In this document: piece after piece, positions 33,217 through 44,100 of the stretch
Numbering within the stretch: the stretch's first letter is position 1
How the letters are laid out: every line of letters begins with the position of its first letter
NCBI GenBank assembly: GCA_965240325.2
Contig: OZ251234.1
Span: 1,860,001 to 1,924,000 of the forward strand
DNA from: Rebecca billardiae RCC1528
Taxonomy: Eukaryota > Haptophyta
Direction: 5' to 3'
Length of the DNA: 64,000 nucleotides
Notes under the pieces: model-generated
Told to the model about the DNA's origin: nothing
Database searches by the model: none
The model's input: only the letters and a program-made list of their open reading frames with translations
Position numbers and translations under genes: made by a program

Positions 33217-34321
33217 CAAGGGAGGTCCGGGCCGGGAGCTCGCAGCGAGCGGCCAGCGCGACGTCACCTCAAGGTTTTTCCTGAGCGCCGGGCGGCAGCG
33301 GCAGCGAGGGCGGTGCTCCGCTGGCGGGGCGCGCACGGGGCACGGCGCTGCGGGCGCGGATGTGCCCGCAGAGCCGGCGCGTGCGGACGGGCTGTTGCGG
33401 GAGAGCATCTGGCGCCCTCCTGCGCCGCGCGCATTGCGCCACGCCTCTTTCGCCTTGACTCAGGGCAGCGCGCACGCGCACGCCGCCTCAAGGCCAGCCT
33501 TGCCTGCGCCGCAGCCGACCGCGCGCGCGCCGTGCGCGGCGTGGTAGGGAAGGAACGGGCGCTGCTGCCGGGCGAGATGACGACACCATACGTGCACGCC
33601 ATGCCGCCCTGCGATGCCGCGACAGGGCACGGCAATAGATCTGCACAGCTGTTGACGAGTGCTGATCGCTTGTCGTGCCAAGCCAGACCTGAGCTCGAAG
33701 AAGATGATGAAAGAGCATCAGCGCGAGGAAAGCGTCGCATCCAGCACTTCTACATGATCACGCGGTGATGCACATCCATGTAAGAGTAGCCCGCGCGCCC
33801 GTCTGGCACTGTTCTGCGCCGCAATGATCGTCCCGACAAGGGTCACTACCGCGAGGCCGTGCATGCCATTTATGACAAGCCAAAGAGGCATGCAAACGGA
33901 CCGACGACACGATCGTCAAGGCGTGGCGGGGCGGCATGGCGTGCACGTATGGTATCGCCATCTCGCCCGGCAGCAGCGCCCGTTCCTTCCCGACCACGCC
34001 GCGCACGGCGCGCGCGCGGTCGGCTGCGGCGCAGGCAAGGCTGGCCTTGAGGCGGCGCGCACGTGCGCGCTGCCCTGAGCCGAGGCGAGAGAGGCGTGGC
34101 GCAAGACGCGCGGCGTAGGAGGGCGCCAGATGCTCTCCCGCAACAGCCCGTCCGCACGCGCCGGCTCTGCGGGCACATCCGCGCCCGCAGCGCCGTGCCC
34201 CGTGCGCGCCCCGCCAGCGGAGCACCGCCCTCGCCGCCGCTGCCGCCCGGCGCTCAGGAAACACCTTGAGGTGATGTCGCGCTGGCCGCTCGCTGGGAGC
34301 TCCCGGCCCGGACCTCCCTTG
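33217..34321. mobile_element. Foldback element, family 3 (arms about 395 bp)
   Basis: Arms 33217-33613 and about 33925-34321 are inverted copies with a unique spacer of roughly 310 bp. The outer end begins CAAGGGAGGTCCGGGCCGGG. Arms differ by scattered substitutions and small indels (for example TTTTTCCTGAG against TGTTTCCTGAG), so this is an old structure and not an assembly fold-over. No transposase frame is visible. It fills most of the space between the divergent SGNH-like and sialyltransferase genes. Confidence 0.85.
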
Positions 34322-35403
34322 CCGTCGCAGGCCTTTTTTTGACGCCCACTTTGTCTGTCTGTTTGTCTGTCACCGGGTCACATATGCGCAATTCGCGTAC
34401 CCGCTTACGCGCTCGATCAGACAAAAGCCGCTCGTCGCTCGGCGCTTTGCGTACTCACATTCGCGCGAATCGCATCGGCGCATTCGTCGTGTCGCGAGTT
34501 CACGCTTCACATTCGCACGAACCGTCACCTTCTCGCTAGACATTTCACGAGCGAAACTGCGAAAGGGCGCGCTGATAGTGGCACGCGGGTATCATCTTGC
34601 ATTGGACTACGAGTATCGGAGAGCAACCCCGCTCGGCCCCGGCGTCGCCTCGACGTCCCGGGTCCGAAGGACAAGAGCCGAGAGCCCACGAATCCAAGGG
34701 TCGCCCTCGTGTCGGTCGGTCCGACGAACGGCTCGCGTGCGGCGCCAGCGAGCGACGCGGGGCACGCGGCGGGCGCACGCGCGAGGCTACCCACCACGCG
34801 CACGCGCGCGAACCCGCCGGCTCGGGCGACACGCGCCGCCTCAGCTCGAGCACGAGCGCGAGGCGTGGCGCCGGCCGGCTCGAGCTGCCGACTGCGCGCG
34901 GCGAGCGGCTCGCGTGCGGTGCCAGCGGATGAAGCGGCACGCGCGGCGGGCGCATACGCGCAGGGCTGCCATCCACGCGCGAGCGCGCGACTGCGTGTTC
35001 CACGAGCTGCAGCAGGCGGCCGCGGGCTGGTCGGCGGCCGGCGAGGTCGGCGGAGCCGGAGAGTGCCGCCCGGCCCGCGTTCTCGCTTGGGCACGGGCCA
35101 CACTCTCACTCACAGCGCGGGGCGTGGTGCTGCAGACGGGCCAGTCATTGCAGCGCGTGGTCAGACGTGCACACGCGCGCGCGTCGTCAGCCCCGCCGCT
35201 GCGCCCCTGTGGCGCCGTTGGCAGCGTCGGAATTCCGAGCTCGGGCTACCCGTACCGGCCCGGCGTGCCATCGTGCGTTTCAGAAACAGGTTTCCAGCCC
35301 AAGTTGACGCGCAGCGCCAACCCATATTACTGCTGTAAAATCATAGCTAGTAAACTGTAGCGGCAAGGGCCAGTGCCAACAGCCACCGAAACCGCTCGGC
35401 AAG
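34322..35403. other. Upstream region of the sialyltransferase; degenerate direct repeat
   Basis: An imperfect direct repeat of about 78 bp lies at 34725-34805 and 34900-34982 (both contain CGGCTCGCGTGCGG). Long open frames on both strands here are GC artefacts with Arg/Ala-rich translations. No gene is supported. Confidence 0.5.
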
Positions 35404-36423
35404 ATGGTTGCGGCAATGCTTGCTGTGCACTTCACGCTGACGATAGCGGGAGCACTACCCGCTCCCAGCTCCAGGCCTGTGGGCACAACATCAGCGACCA
35501 GCGAACAGGCCGTCGACAATACAATGCCGGCGGATGCCATGATCAGGCGGTGCACATCTGGAGCACAAACATGGGACACATGCAGTGTTGTCTCGACATC
35601 GGGGACGCTCCTCCTTGCAAAAGCAGGGCAGCTGATTGACTCCGCAGATGCGGTCGTGCGGCTCAGTCTTGCGCCGACTCGTGGCTACGAGGAGTTTGTG
35701 GGCAAGCGCACCGACGTTCGCTACCTTCAAAGTGCGTTTGCTTACCGCAAACGATTCATGAGGAAGAACACATTTACCTCGCCAGCGTTCGTCCACAACG
35801 TGCTTGACTCTGAGCCAGGTGTACCGGTTCTATGGCACACTGTGAACAACTATTGCCCGGAGACGATACTGGCTCTGCACACATGCCACCCGCGCACGCT
35901 CTTCTGCCCCATCCAGCACTGGATGTATAAGTCAGCGCGCACTTGCCTGTCTCCGGTTGATCTTCCCACGACTGGCTTTGCGGCTGCGTACTTGCTCCTA
36001 GCTGCTGGGGTGTGCCGCCGCTTGCGACTCTTTGGATTTGCTGAGCCACCAAACACCAAGGGCCTGCGATACCACTACTACAGTAGTGGCACACCAGACG
36101 TGGACGGCGAACTGGAGGCAAAGTACAAGACAAGGGTAAGGCGCACTGATCATTCATTCAACGTGGAGCACAAGTGGCTTCGTGAGAAGGGCACTGCCGT
36201 TTTCGCACCCATCAGTAATGGTTCTGCAGCTATGCCAAGCTACATCGAACTGGAAGCCAACGCCTTTCACTCAGGTTGTTCTACTCCGTCGCAGTTGCAT
36301 GGATCTTTGCTGTATGTGGAGGAGAGCCTGGTTGCGTCGCAGGAGACATACCACAGCGTCCCCATCGATAGCACAAGCAGGACTGCATGCAACAAGAGTC
36401 AGTGGTTCTACCCATTGTGCTGA
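35404..36423 (+). CDS. GT29 family sialyltransferase-like protein
   Basis: The protein is 339 residues with a short hydrophobic N-terminus (MVAAMLAVHFTLTIAGALPA) that would act as signal or anchor for the Golgi. The four GT29 motifs are in order: L motif with DTCSVVSTSGTLLLAKAGQLI (residues 56-76) and DAVVRLSLAPTRGYEEFVG; S motif PTTGFAAAYLLLAAG followed by LRLFGF (about 188-215); motif III RYHYYSSG (about 221-228); and VS motif HSFNVEHKWL (about 249-258), with the expected His and Glu. The Cys in the L motif is present. Enzymes of this family move sialic acid (or Kdo/Kdn-like sugars) from a CMP-sugar to glycans. Donor and acceptor cannot be told from sequence. It is intronless, with lower GC than the 11-25 kb genes. 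Confidence 0.85.
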   Translation: MVAAMLAVHFTLTIAGALPAPSSRPVGTTSATSEQAVDNTMPADAMIRRCTSGAQTWDTCSVVSTSGTLLLAKAGQLIDSADAVVRLSLAPTRGYEEFVGKRTDVRYLQSAFAYRKRFMRKNTFTSPAFVHNVLDSEPGVPVLWHTVNNYCPETILALHTCHPRTLFCPIQHWMYKSARTCLSPVDLPTTGFAAAYLLLAAGVCRRLRLFGFAEPPNTKGLRYHYYSSGTPDVDGELEAKYKTRVRRTDHSFNVEHKWLREKGTAVFAPISNGSAAMPSYIELEANAFHSGCSTPSQLHGSLLYVEESLVASQETYHSVPIDSTSRTACNKSQWFYPLC

Positions 36424-36551
36424 TGACCGCCAGCGGACTGCCACCATCAAATAGTAACACTCTGAGTCAGTTCGGAGGCTCCGCATTAGGCCCAGCCACA
36501 GGCCGCACAGTCAGTAGTCCGACTAGTCAGGGACGTCCACTGACCCTATCC

Positions 36552-36564
36552 GGGGGGGGGGGGG
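36552..36564 (+). repeat. G13 homopolymer run
   Basis: Thirteen Gs in a row just downstream of the sialyltransferase gene; capable of quadruplex formation and prone to length error in sequencing. Confidence 0.9.
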
Positions 36565-36662
36565 TGAAAATCCCGCCATTTTCTGGCCTGTCCGGGCGGA
36601 AAATCCGGCTGCTCAGATCCGCCCCGGACTGGACCCGGACAGCATAGTATCTAGGGACCAGG

Positions 36663-36749
36663 CAATGTTACAACTTCGTTCTCTTCGGATTTGAGCATGG
36701 GGCGGCGCCCCATTCACACAGTCAAAAGATCGCGGCGGTTGTAACATTG
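36663..36749. repeat. Small stem-loop element with 12-bp arms
   Basis: CAATGTTACAAC at 36663-36674 pairs with GTTGTAACATTG at 36738-36749, and the loop contains a second palindrome, ATGGGGCGGCGCCCCAT. The nested symmetry resembles a miniature inverted-repeat element. Confidence 0.65.
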
Positions 36750-36808
36750 TCCGTGCTCGCCAGTTCAACGTAGCGGCCTGGGCGAATGAGTGAATTCAAA
36801 AACAATTC

Positions 36809-37696
36809 ATGAATTCACTTGCGTCCACGGCCGCGATGGCGTGCCGGTGCATGGCGCCGTCCACCCGCGACGGAGTCGTGGACGGTCATCGCTACACAGC
36901 CTACGCGACAGGCGTTGTCGTGATCGAGGTGCCCGCACCCGTTGCCAATCGCCAAGCGATTGGCACGACGACCTGGCACCACATCCGCGTCAAGCGCGGC
37001 GAGGCCGTGGTCCAGCGCGTGTGCGCCAAGCTGGCCGATGTGCGGACGGCGGCGGGTGGCGCAGGGGCCCCTGCCGATGCTATCAGGCGGCTGCTGCGGG
37101 GCCTGCTGCCGTGGTCGAGCCTGAGGCAGAAAGCGAGTCGACCGTTGAGCAGCTCAACGCTTCCGAGCTCGAGCTGCGCGTGGTCGGACCAGATGACGGC
37201 CCGCGGCCGCCCAAGCGCACACGCAAAGACGCCCGAGCAGACGCGTTCAGTCCGAGCAAAGCCTGGTCGGCGTACGAGCGCGAGCCAGCTCAGACACAGC
37301 ACGAGCGCACGCGTGACGGCTAGTAAGACGAGCTCGTCGGCTTGGTCATCGGGCTGCTGTCGCTCGTCGCCTCGCTCGTCAAGTCGCAGTCAGCTGAGCA
37401 CAGACATCACTCCCGCCGTTCAGCTGATCGACGAGGACGAGGCGGCCAAGGCGGCGGCGGCCCAAACGTCTGGAGGAGGCGCGCAGGAGGAGGAGGCCTG
37501 CGGGGCCCGCGCCGAGGCCAGGCACCGCGGCCAGCGGCTGCAGCCGCGGGTGGCTGTCGAACAGCAGCTTTCGGCGGCACACGCTCACTCATACGTCGAT
37601 CCTCATAGTGAGTCTTGCTCGAGGCGGCGGGCAAGGGAAAGGCTGCCGCACGCGAGCTTGCTGAATGAGCGTGCGCAGGCCGAGCCGCAGCTGTGA
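36809..37696 (+). pseudogene. Possible decayed coding sequence
   Basis: Stretches with protein-like character occur in sequence but in different frames: a hydrophobic/basic piece HRYTAYATGVVVIEVPAPVA (36880 onward, frame 2), an acidic piece VEPEAESESTVEQLNASELE (37108 onward, frame 1), ending in PPKRTRKDARADAFSP, and then LSTDITPAVQLIDEDEAAKA (37396 onward, frame 2). This would need two frame changes, which may be introns or decay. No domain is recognised. I rate it as uncertain. Confidence 0.25.
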
Positions 37697-38280
37697 GCCC
37701 CGAGGGTGCTCGGGACGCCGCGTACGCAGATCTATGGTCATGGTGATTCGCATACTAATTCTATGATTTAAAGAGGCACAGGGCCAGGCACGAGGGCGCA
37801 GCTCTCCTGATTCGTCTGTAGTGGTACTGGTCGAAGCTTGCAGCAGTGGCAGTGGTGTTCGCACGTTGATGTTCAGGTCGCCATGGTGGACGTCGTTGTT
37901 GTCGTCGTCGACGTCGTCAGGCCCACCGGGGGGATGCATGGGTACCAAATCAAACTGGCGAGTGAGCATCTGCATCGGTTGGCGTCGGCAAGGCAGTCCC
38001 CTACTTGGTCAGCAGCTTGAGCTGGTCGTGGATGATGTCGTCGCCTACTACTTGGTCAGTGGCTGGTCATGGCGGACGATGCGGTGTAGCCTGTTATCTT
38101 GGACTTGGTCAGCAGCTGGTGGATGATGTTGTGGCCGAAATTAGTACTAGTAGAAGTTGGACTCGCCGTCGGGGGCTGGTTCCGGTACTTGTGGGGGATG
38201 GTCGTGTCTCTGCTGGGCCTGGTAGTTCTGGTTGAGCTCGTCCTCCCCTGACCCCTGACCCCTCCCCCCTCCTCTCCTTG

Positions 38281-38306
38281 CCCCCCCCCCCCCCCCCCCC
38301 CCCCCC
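38281..38306 (+). repeat. C26 homopolymer run
   Basis: Twenty-six Cs in a row, preceded by a CCCCTCCTCTCC-rich stretch; a strong G-quadruplex candidate on the opposite strand. Confidence 0.9.
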
Positions 38307-39472
38307 TCCCCAGCCCGGCGCTTGGGCAGTTCCCCCACCCCGCTCCCAGGGGGCCTCTGGCCAGCCTGAGTTCTGCCTGCGGGGCCGGTGGCCTCAGTGG
38401 GCCTGACCTGGCCGTGCCCTTGGGACTGTGGTCCTGTAATGGCCTCTCCAGTGAGAGATGACCCTGGTCTGTCCGAGTGCGCTACCCCCATACACCGCCG
38501 AAAATTTTTCTTCGCACTGCGTGCGCGCTTTCTTTTATCTAATAATGCCATTTATTACCTTCTTTCCGTATTAAATGGCGCTTTTCCGCCTCCCCAGTGG
38601 GCGGGCCAGTGCGGAAGTGCGCCAGAAAATGGGAATTCCACCCGGTGCATTTAGACGAACCCCTGGGAGCCAGGGAGCGATGAGGGTACCAATCGAAAGA
38701 TCTCCGGGGCGGCGGACGAAGTAACGTAGTCCTCATCGAATAAGTAATCGACGTCTTCTCACGCCTCGACGTGTTTGAACGCGTCGTCACAGTCGAACAC
38801 GGAGGACTCCATCGTGCTGAACTTTTTTTTGGGCTCCCGGACCGGTCTCTCGCACGATGGAGCGCCGCCGAGCGGGCGAGGAGACGAGACGTCTTGGAGG
38901 CCTTGATCCGGGCGCATCCGCTGGTTGGCCGCGGCACCCTGTCGCGCTCGCGCCTCGGGTGCACCTTCGTGCACTGAGAGTCACCGATGGGCGAGAAGCT
39001 GCTCGTCGACTCGAGCAAGCTGCGCGCTGTCCGCGTCGAGCTGCTCGCGCCGGCGGCCACACCTCGCGGCGGTGCGGGCGTGCGCATGAGCTTGTCGGCT
39101 TCTAGCTGCTCGCGCCCCGGGCCGCGCCGTCAGCTCGTGGTGCACGAGCTCGTGCTTGGCTGCAGCTCCTCAGAGGACTGCCACAGCTGGCTGGCTCAGA
39201 GCTTGTTCGCGAGTGCTGAGGTGCGGCGTGGCCTGCGCGGTGCGCCGCAGCGGTCAATGCGTTGCTCGATCCTGCACTACGCTACGTCTTGACTCGCGAG
39301 GGAGGCGCCGATATCGGGGCTGTGCACAATGCGTCATGGCCGCCCGGCGCAGAGCCGACGCCGCACGACGCAGCCCTCAGCCAACACCAGCGAACACGGT
39401 CTGCTTGATGCGAATTCTGGCGAGTTGGGGCCTTATTGAGGCGTATTTGGTCCTTCGATCGGCTGGGGGGAG

Positions 39473-39502
39473 CCCCCCCCCCCCCCCCCCCCCCCCCCCC
39501 CC
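39473..39502 (+). repeat. C30 homopolymer run
   Basis: Thirty Cs in a row, about 270 bp upstream of the 5' LTR. Exact length is likely unreliable. Confidence 0.9.
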
Positions 39503-39774
39503 AGACGCCCCGCCCCAGAGAGTCTGAATGCACCCCTGCTGGACGTCCCGGACAGTGACCGGAGCCTTGATCTGCTCACTGCTGAGACTTGATGCCTGCT
39601 CGAGCAGCTAAATCAGGCGGGTAGTCGGCTGCTTCGCCTTCACCAATCACCGCGCTGCTTGATCTCTCTCTCGGTCGTCACTCTCTCGATCGTCTCTCTT
39701 CTACAGTAACTATGATGGCCGAACTGCTCGCGCACATCGCCGCATGCAGTGCTGTCATCATCAGTAGACTTTAA

Positions 39775-40193
39775 TGTCGGGCAATCTGGGCTAGCCAGAT
39801 TTACCCGCATGGCACCGAGAGCTTTTCGAGGAGCCAATCGCTACTCTGCTCGAGGTACAGCTCAAGTGATCTACGTGCAGTTGATTACTGCATCGTCAAT
39901 GACCTGCCCTATTTACCTCCCCTATTGGTAATTGCTAATTACCGCTTCCGTATGTGTTCCACAGGTTCGTCCCAGCCTGAAAGGTGGGAGATACCTATCT
40001 ATATGGAGCAGCACTTCCACTTGACGTGCTGGTCTCGTGACCTCAAACCAGTTTGAGTTCGGGGCGAGCCCCGGCCTCCAGAGCCAGCTTGCCTGCTCAG
40101 ACAGGAGCATCCTTCAGCACCTTGCGGAGGCTGGTCGACCCCTGCCCACAGCAGCGAGCCACCTGCTTCGTTTCGAGTCTCCTAAGTCTCTGA
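39775..40193 (+). repeat. 5' LTR
   Basis: 419 bp, starting TGTCGGGCAATCTGGGC and ending GTCTCCTAAGTCTCTGA. It has a 6-bp insertion (CTATAT near 39995) absent from the 3' LTR. The end is not the usual CA, so the exact border may be off by a base or two. Confidence 0.9.
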
Positions 40194-40283
40194 CGGTATC
40201 GGCGAGCGACTCGATTGCTTACGGCATGGCCTCCGCAAGGCACCAGAAGGATCCCAAGAAGAAGACCCTGAGCTCCCTCGGAT

Positions 40284-41161
40284 TTGACCGCGCGCGCGGT
40301 TAAAAGGGAACTCGGACACGCGATTGCGCAAGTGCAGTCGAACTCGCGCGCGCTCAAGTCGATCCTCAAGCTCAAGGGGGCTTCCGTCGAAGCTCTACTG
40401 TTTGAGGACCCCAAGGACCCGCTCTCCCGCGCGCTCACTCAGGACGAGTCACTCGACCGCATCGCCCAGCTCCACGTCGAGACCGAGCTTGCTGAGCAGG
40501 CGACGCTCATTATGAATGAATGACGCCGCTCGGCCCGGCGCGCGCGTCGCGGCATGAGCTTCGGAGACGGCGTGTCGGCCATCGGCACGCCCAAGATGTA
40601 CGCCCCGGAACCGATCACTCCGCGCGCGTACTCCCCGCTCGTCGCCACCTCCGGCTCGGACGACTCGGAGGAGGAGCACGACGACGACGCGACCGCGCGC
40701 CCGCCGCGCGGTGCGCGGCTCAGCAGCGCCCCCTCCTCCAGCCCCTCCATCGCAGGCGATGTGGAGGACGAGCTCCAGCAGCTCGAGCTGCGCGTCAAGG
40801 CGGTATCGCTCCGCCTCAAGGCCCATCATGGGTACGTCTTCATCAACGTCTCGGCCATTCTCATGAAGACCCTCTTCGCCGAGTCGATGTCCGCGTCGCT
40901 CATTGACTCCGTTCATGCGCGACGACCTCATTGAGTTCAATGAGTCATTCCGCCCGACCTTCGCGGACGTCCACAACTACCTCGTCGTCAACTCGCGGCG
41001 CTCGCCACTGACGACCGGGCGGCTCAAGCTGACCGAGCTCCTCTCGCTCAAGCCGCTCAGCACGCACGCCAACGTCGACGACTGGATCGCCAACTTTGAG
41101 CAGACCTTCAACGCGTTCATTCATCTCGACATGAACCACGACATACTCACCGCTCAAGCTC
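40284..41161 (+). pseudogene. Gag region of the copia element, frame-disrupted
   Basis: Gag-like helical sequence is spread over frames: MTARAVKRELGHAIAQVQ... (40284-40523) ends in a TGA; the same frame continues from about 40554 with an acidic linker and LQQLELRVKAVSLRLKAHHG up to 40934; then a shift to the frame of FNESFRPTFADVHNYLVVNS (to about 41150), then a shift to the frame of the pol polyprotein. The dense, ordered helices suggest a once-continuous Gag. One stop and two frame changes suggest decay or sequence errors; introns look unlikely because no local-type GTRCGY...CAG pair is evident at the joints. Confidence 0.65.
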
Positions 41162-44100
41162 GTGTTCGCGCTTCACCTCACTCAGCCGCGCTACCCGCAG
41201 CTCGTCGCGCTCACCGAGGCCGGCTCGATCGAGTCGGAGTCATTCGAGAAGTACGTCACCTCGATCAAGTCGGCGGCCGCCTCGGCGAACCTCGCCAGGC
41301 CGGCCAGCGCGGCCATGGCGGCGCGCGCGCCCGCGCGCCCGACCGGCGGGCAGCAGCACCGCCCCACCCCGCCGCCGCGCGGCGCGGCGCGCCCTCACCG
41401 CGGCGGCGGCGAGCGCCCCGCCGTCCCGTCGAGCCCGTGCCCCACCTGCGGCGAGCACGGCCATTGGCGCCACCAGTGCCCGCAGCGCGAGCGCCCCCAC
41501 CCCCGCCAGCACTCGGACAAGGCGATCCACAAGGAGCCGCGCGCCGCTGAGAAGCAGGCCGTGACCTTTGATCTCAAGGCCAAGTCGACGCGCGGCGTGC
41601 CCAACTCGGCAAACGGCGCGCGCATGGCCATCGCCTCGGAGGAGGAGCCCGCCTCCATCACGGCGGAGACCAGCCCGCCCGGCATGTACTACGCCAACTC
41701 CGGCGCCAATCCGCTCTCCGAGGCCGACATCATCTGCTCGGAGATCACGCCGCGGCCGACCGCGCTGATGCCGGAGCCCTACGTGACCAAGGGCCCTCGC
41801 CCACGGTACTACTGCCAGCGCGAGGGCTGCCACGACACCGGCAACTACATGTGCGGCGGGTGCAACGCGGCCGTGTACTGCTCCTTTGCCTGCCGCGACG
41901 CCGACCACTTCGGCAACCACGGCCTCATGTGCGACTTCTTCCGCCTCAGCCGCGGCATCGCCATCGAGGACGGCAAGAGCACCTTGCCCGACGACGACCG
42001 GACGGTCGAGGAGATCCAGTCCGCGGTCAAGCTGCACGCGAAGTTCCTCGACGGCTCGCACCCGATGATCGAGACGATTGGCACCGTCGCGTCCGCGCAC
42101 GAGCAGCTGGCCTTCGTGCACTCCGAGATGCACCGCACCGTCAAGGCGAACAAGAAGTCGTACCTCTTGCGCGCGCCCATCCCGCCGCTTCATGTTCTCG
42201 TCCATTCCGCCAAGGGCAAGGTCGCGACCGAGTCGGCCGGCGACGCGTCCAACCTGAAGGGTTCCGAGACGACCATCAAGTCATCGGAGTGCGACGGCTC
42301 ACCGCCCGACGCCGTGGCTTCAGCGGCGACCGCGCACGCCACGACGGCCTCACGCGCCGAGGCGAAGGGCCCGACCTCGGACCTCGACCTCCATTTTTAC
42401 CTGGACTCCGGCGCCTCGGACGTCATGGTCGGCGACTCGTCGCTCATGTCCAACCTGCGCTACTTCCCGGAGAACAAGCCCCTCTCAGTCAAGGTGACCG
42501 ACGGCGAGTACATGTACGCCATCGCCCGCGGCACCGTCAAGGCCTACATGCTCGACGACAGCGGCAAGCCGTTCGACGCCAATCTCCACGATGTGCTTCT
42601 CGTACCGGCACTCAGCGATCCACTCCTGAGTGTGCACGCTCTCGCTCGCGCCGGCGTCCCCATCAGCTTCCTCGACGACGCCGGCTGCATCCACTTCAAC
42701 GAGGACTACAAGCTCACCGTCGATTTCCCGTACCGCGTGCCGTGGCGCGCCCAGCCCCATCGGCTCAACCTCATCGCCCTCTCGGTCTCTCGGCCTCCAT
42801 CATCGTCATCAACTCTGTGCTCACTTTCTGAGCCAGAAGCTTCTGCCATCTCACTTTCTGATTCCTCATCTCGCTCTGATGGCGGCACCAGACTGTCGCA
42901 CTCCATCATCAAGGAGGCCAACCACCGCTCGGGGGGCGCATATTCCCTGGCCGAGGAGGCGGCGACGCGCTCCGGCGACGACGGCGTCGGCGATGGCGAC
43001 GCTCGCGCTGCTGCGTTAGGCGGCCAGACCGACGCCGCGGACTCGCAGCCCGGCGCCCTCGACGACCCCAACCTCAACTCGGACGGCGCGCGAGCTGATT
43101 CCGACCGCGGGCGCGGCGCCGACTCGCGCGACGGCGGCAAGCTGAAGGACGCGTGGCGCGACACCTGGCATCGCCGCTTCGGGCACGCGAACATGGAGGC
43201 GATCTTACGCACGAAGCACGCCGCCACCGGCATGGGCGCCTCGAAGCCCGACGCGATCGACTGCGACATCTGCGCGGTCTCCAAGATCAAGTTGCTCCCA
43301 TTCCCGGGCAAGATGACGCGCGCGACGCGGCGGCTCGAGATCGTGCACGTCGACTTCTTCGGCCCGTACCGTAAGGGCGTGCCGCACACGGCCGACGGCA
43401 CGCCGCTCGCGGACATCTACGCGCTCAGCTTCATCGACGACCACTCGGACTACACGCGCATCTACACGTGCCGCACGCGCGACCTCGCGCCTCAGCTGCT
43501 CCGGCAGTACATCCGCGATGTTGGGGCGATGACGTTGCTCTCGATCTCGCTCGGCACCTCGATGGCGGACGGGCATTTCCATCCGGACGGAGCCGGCGAG
43601 CTCAACTCCCAGGAGTGGCAGGACGTGCTCGACGAGTTCGGCATCCTCATCAACGTCACCTCGGCGCCGCACACGCCGCAGCAGAACCCGATCGCCGAGC
43701 GCAAGTGGGGCACGCTCGTTGCGGACACGCGCGCGATGCTCCTGCAGTCGGGCGTCGCGCACAAGTACTGGCCGGAGGCGATGCTCGTGGCGGCGTACCA
43801 CCGCAACCACCTCGCCAAGCGCGACGGCAAGACGCCCATCGAGAAGTTCTACGGCTACAAGCCCGACATCGCGCACCTCCGCCCCTTTGGCTGCAAGGCG
43901 ATCGTGTACGACCACTCCGCGGTCGGCCCCGGCGGCTACAAGCTCAAGTCGCGCGGCATCATCGGCTGGCACGCGGGCTACGCGCGCGACGGCGTCCAGA
44001 TCGGCAACACGACGCGGAAGATCTTCGGCTACAAGATCTACATCCCCTCCTCCAAGAAGATCGTGATCTCTCGGCACGTTCTCTTTGATGAGCTCTCGTT

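Larger units (their letters stand above)
37697..39774. other. No supported gene; homopolymer tracts and imperfect repeats
   Basis: 37990-38130 contains three loose repeats of CTTGGTCAGCAGCT-like words. There are poly-C tracts at 38281-38306 and 39473-39502. The last part, up to 39774, is the original 3' flank of the methyltransferase gene now found beyond the retrotransposon. Confidence 0.5.

Noticed and set aside
36790-37323. 177-codon plus frame as a real gene
   Set aside because: Its first half is Arg/His-rich shadow sequence; only the last third looks protein-like, so it is kept as a low-confidence decayed sequence and not a gene.
40194-40215. Primer binding site for initiator Met tRNA
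   Set aside because: CGGTATCGGCGAGC is only a loose match to the expected complement of the tRNA 3' end, and the LTR border is uncertain by a base or two, so it is not listed as a feature.
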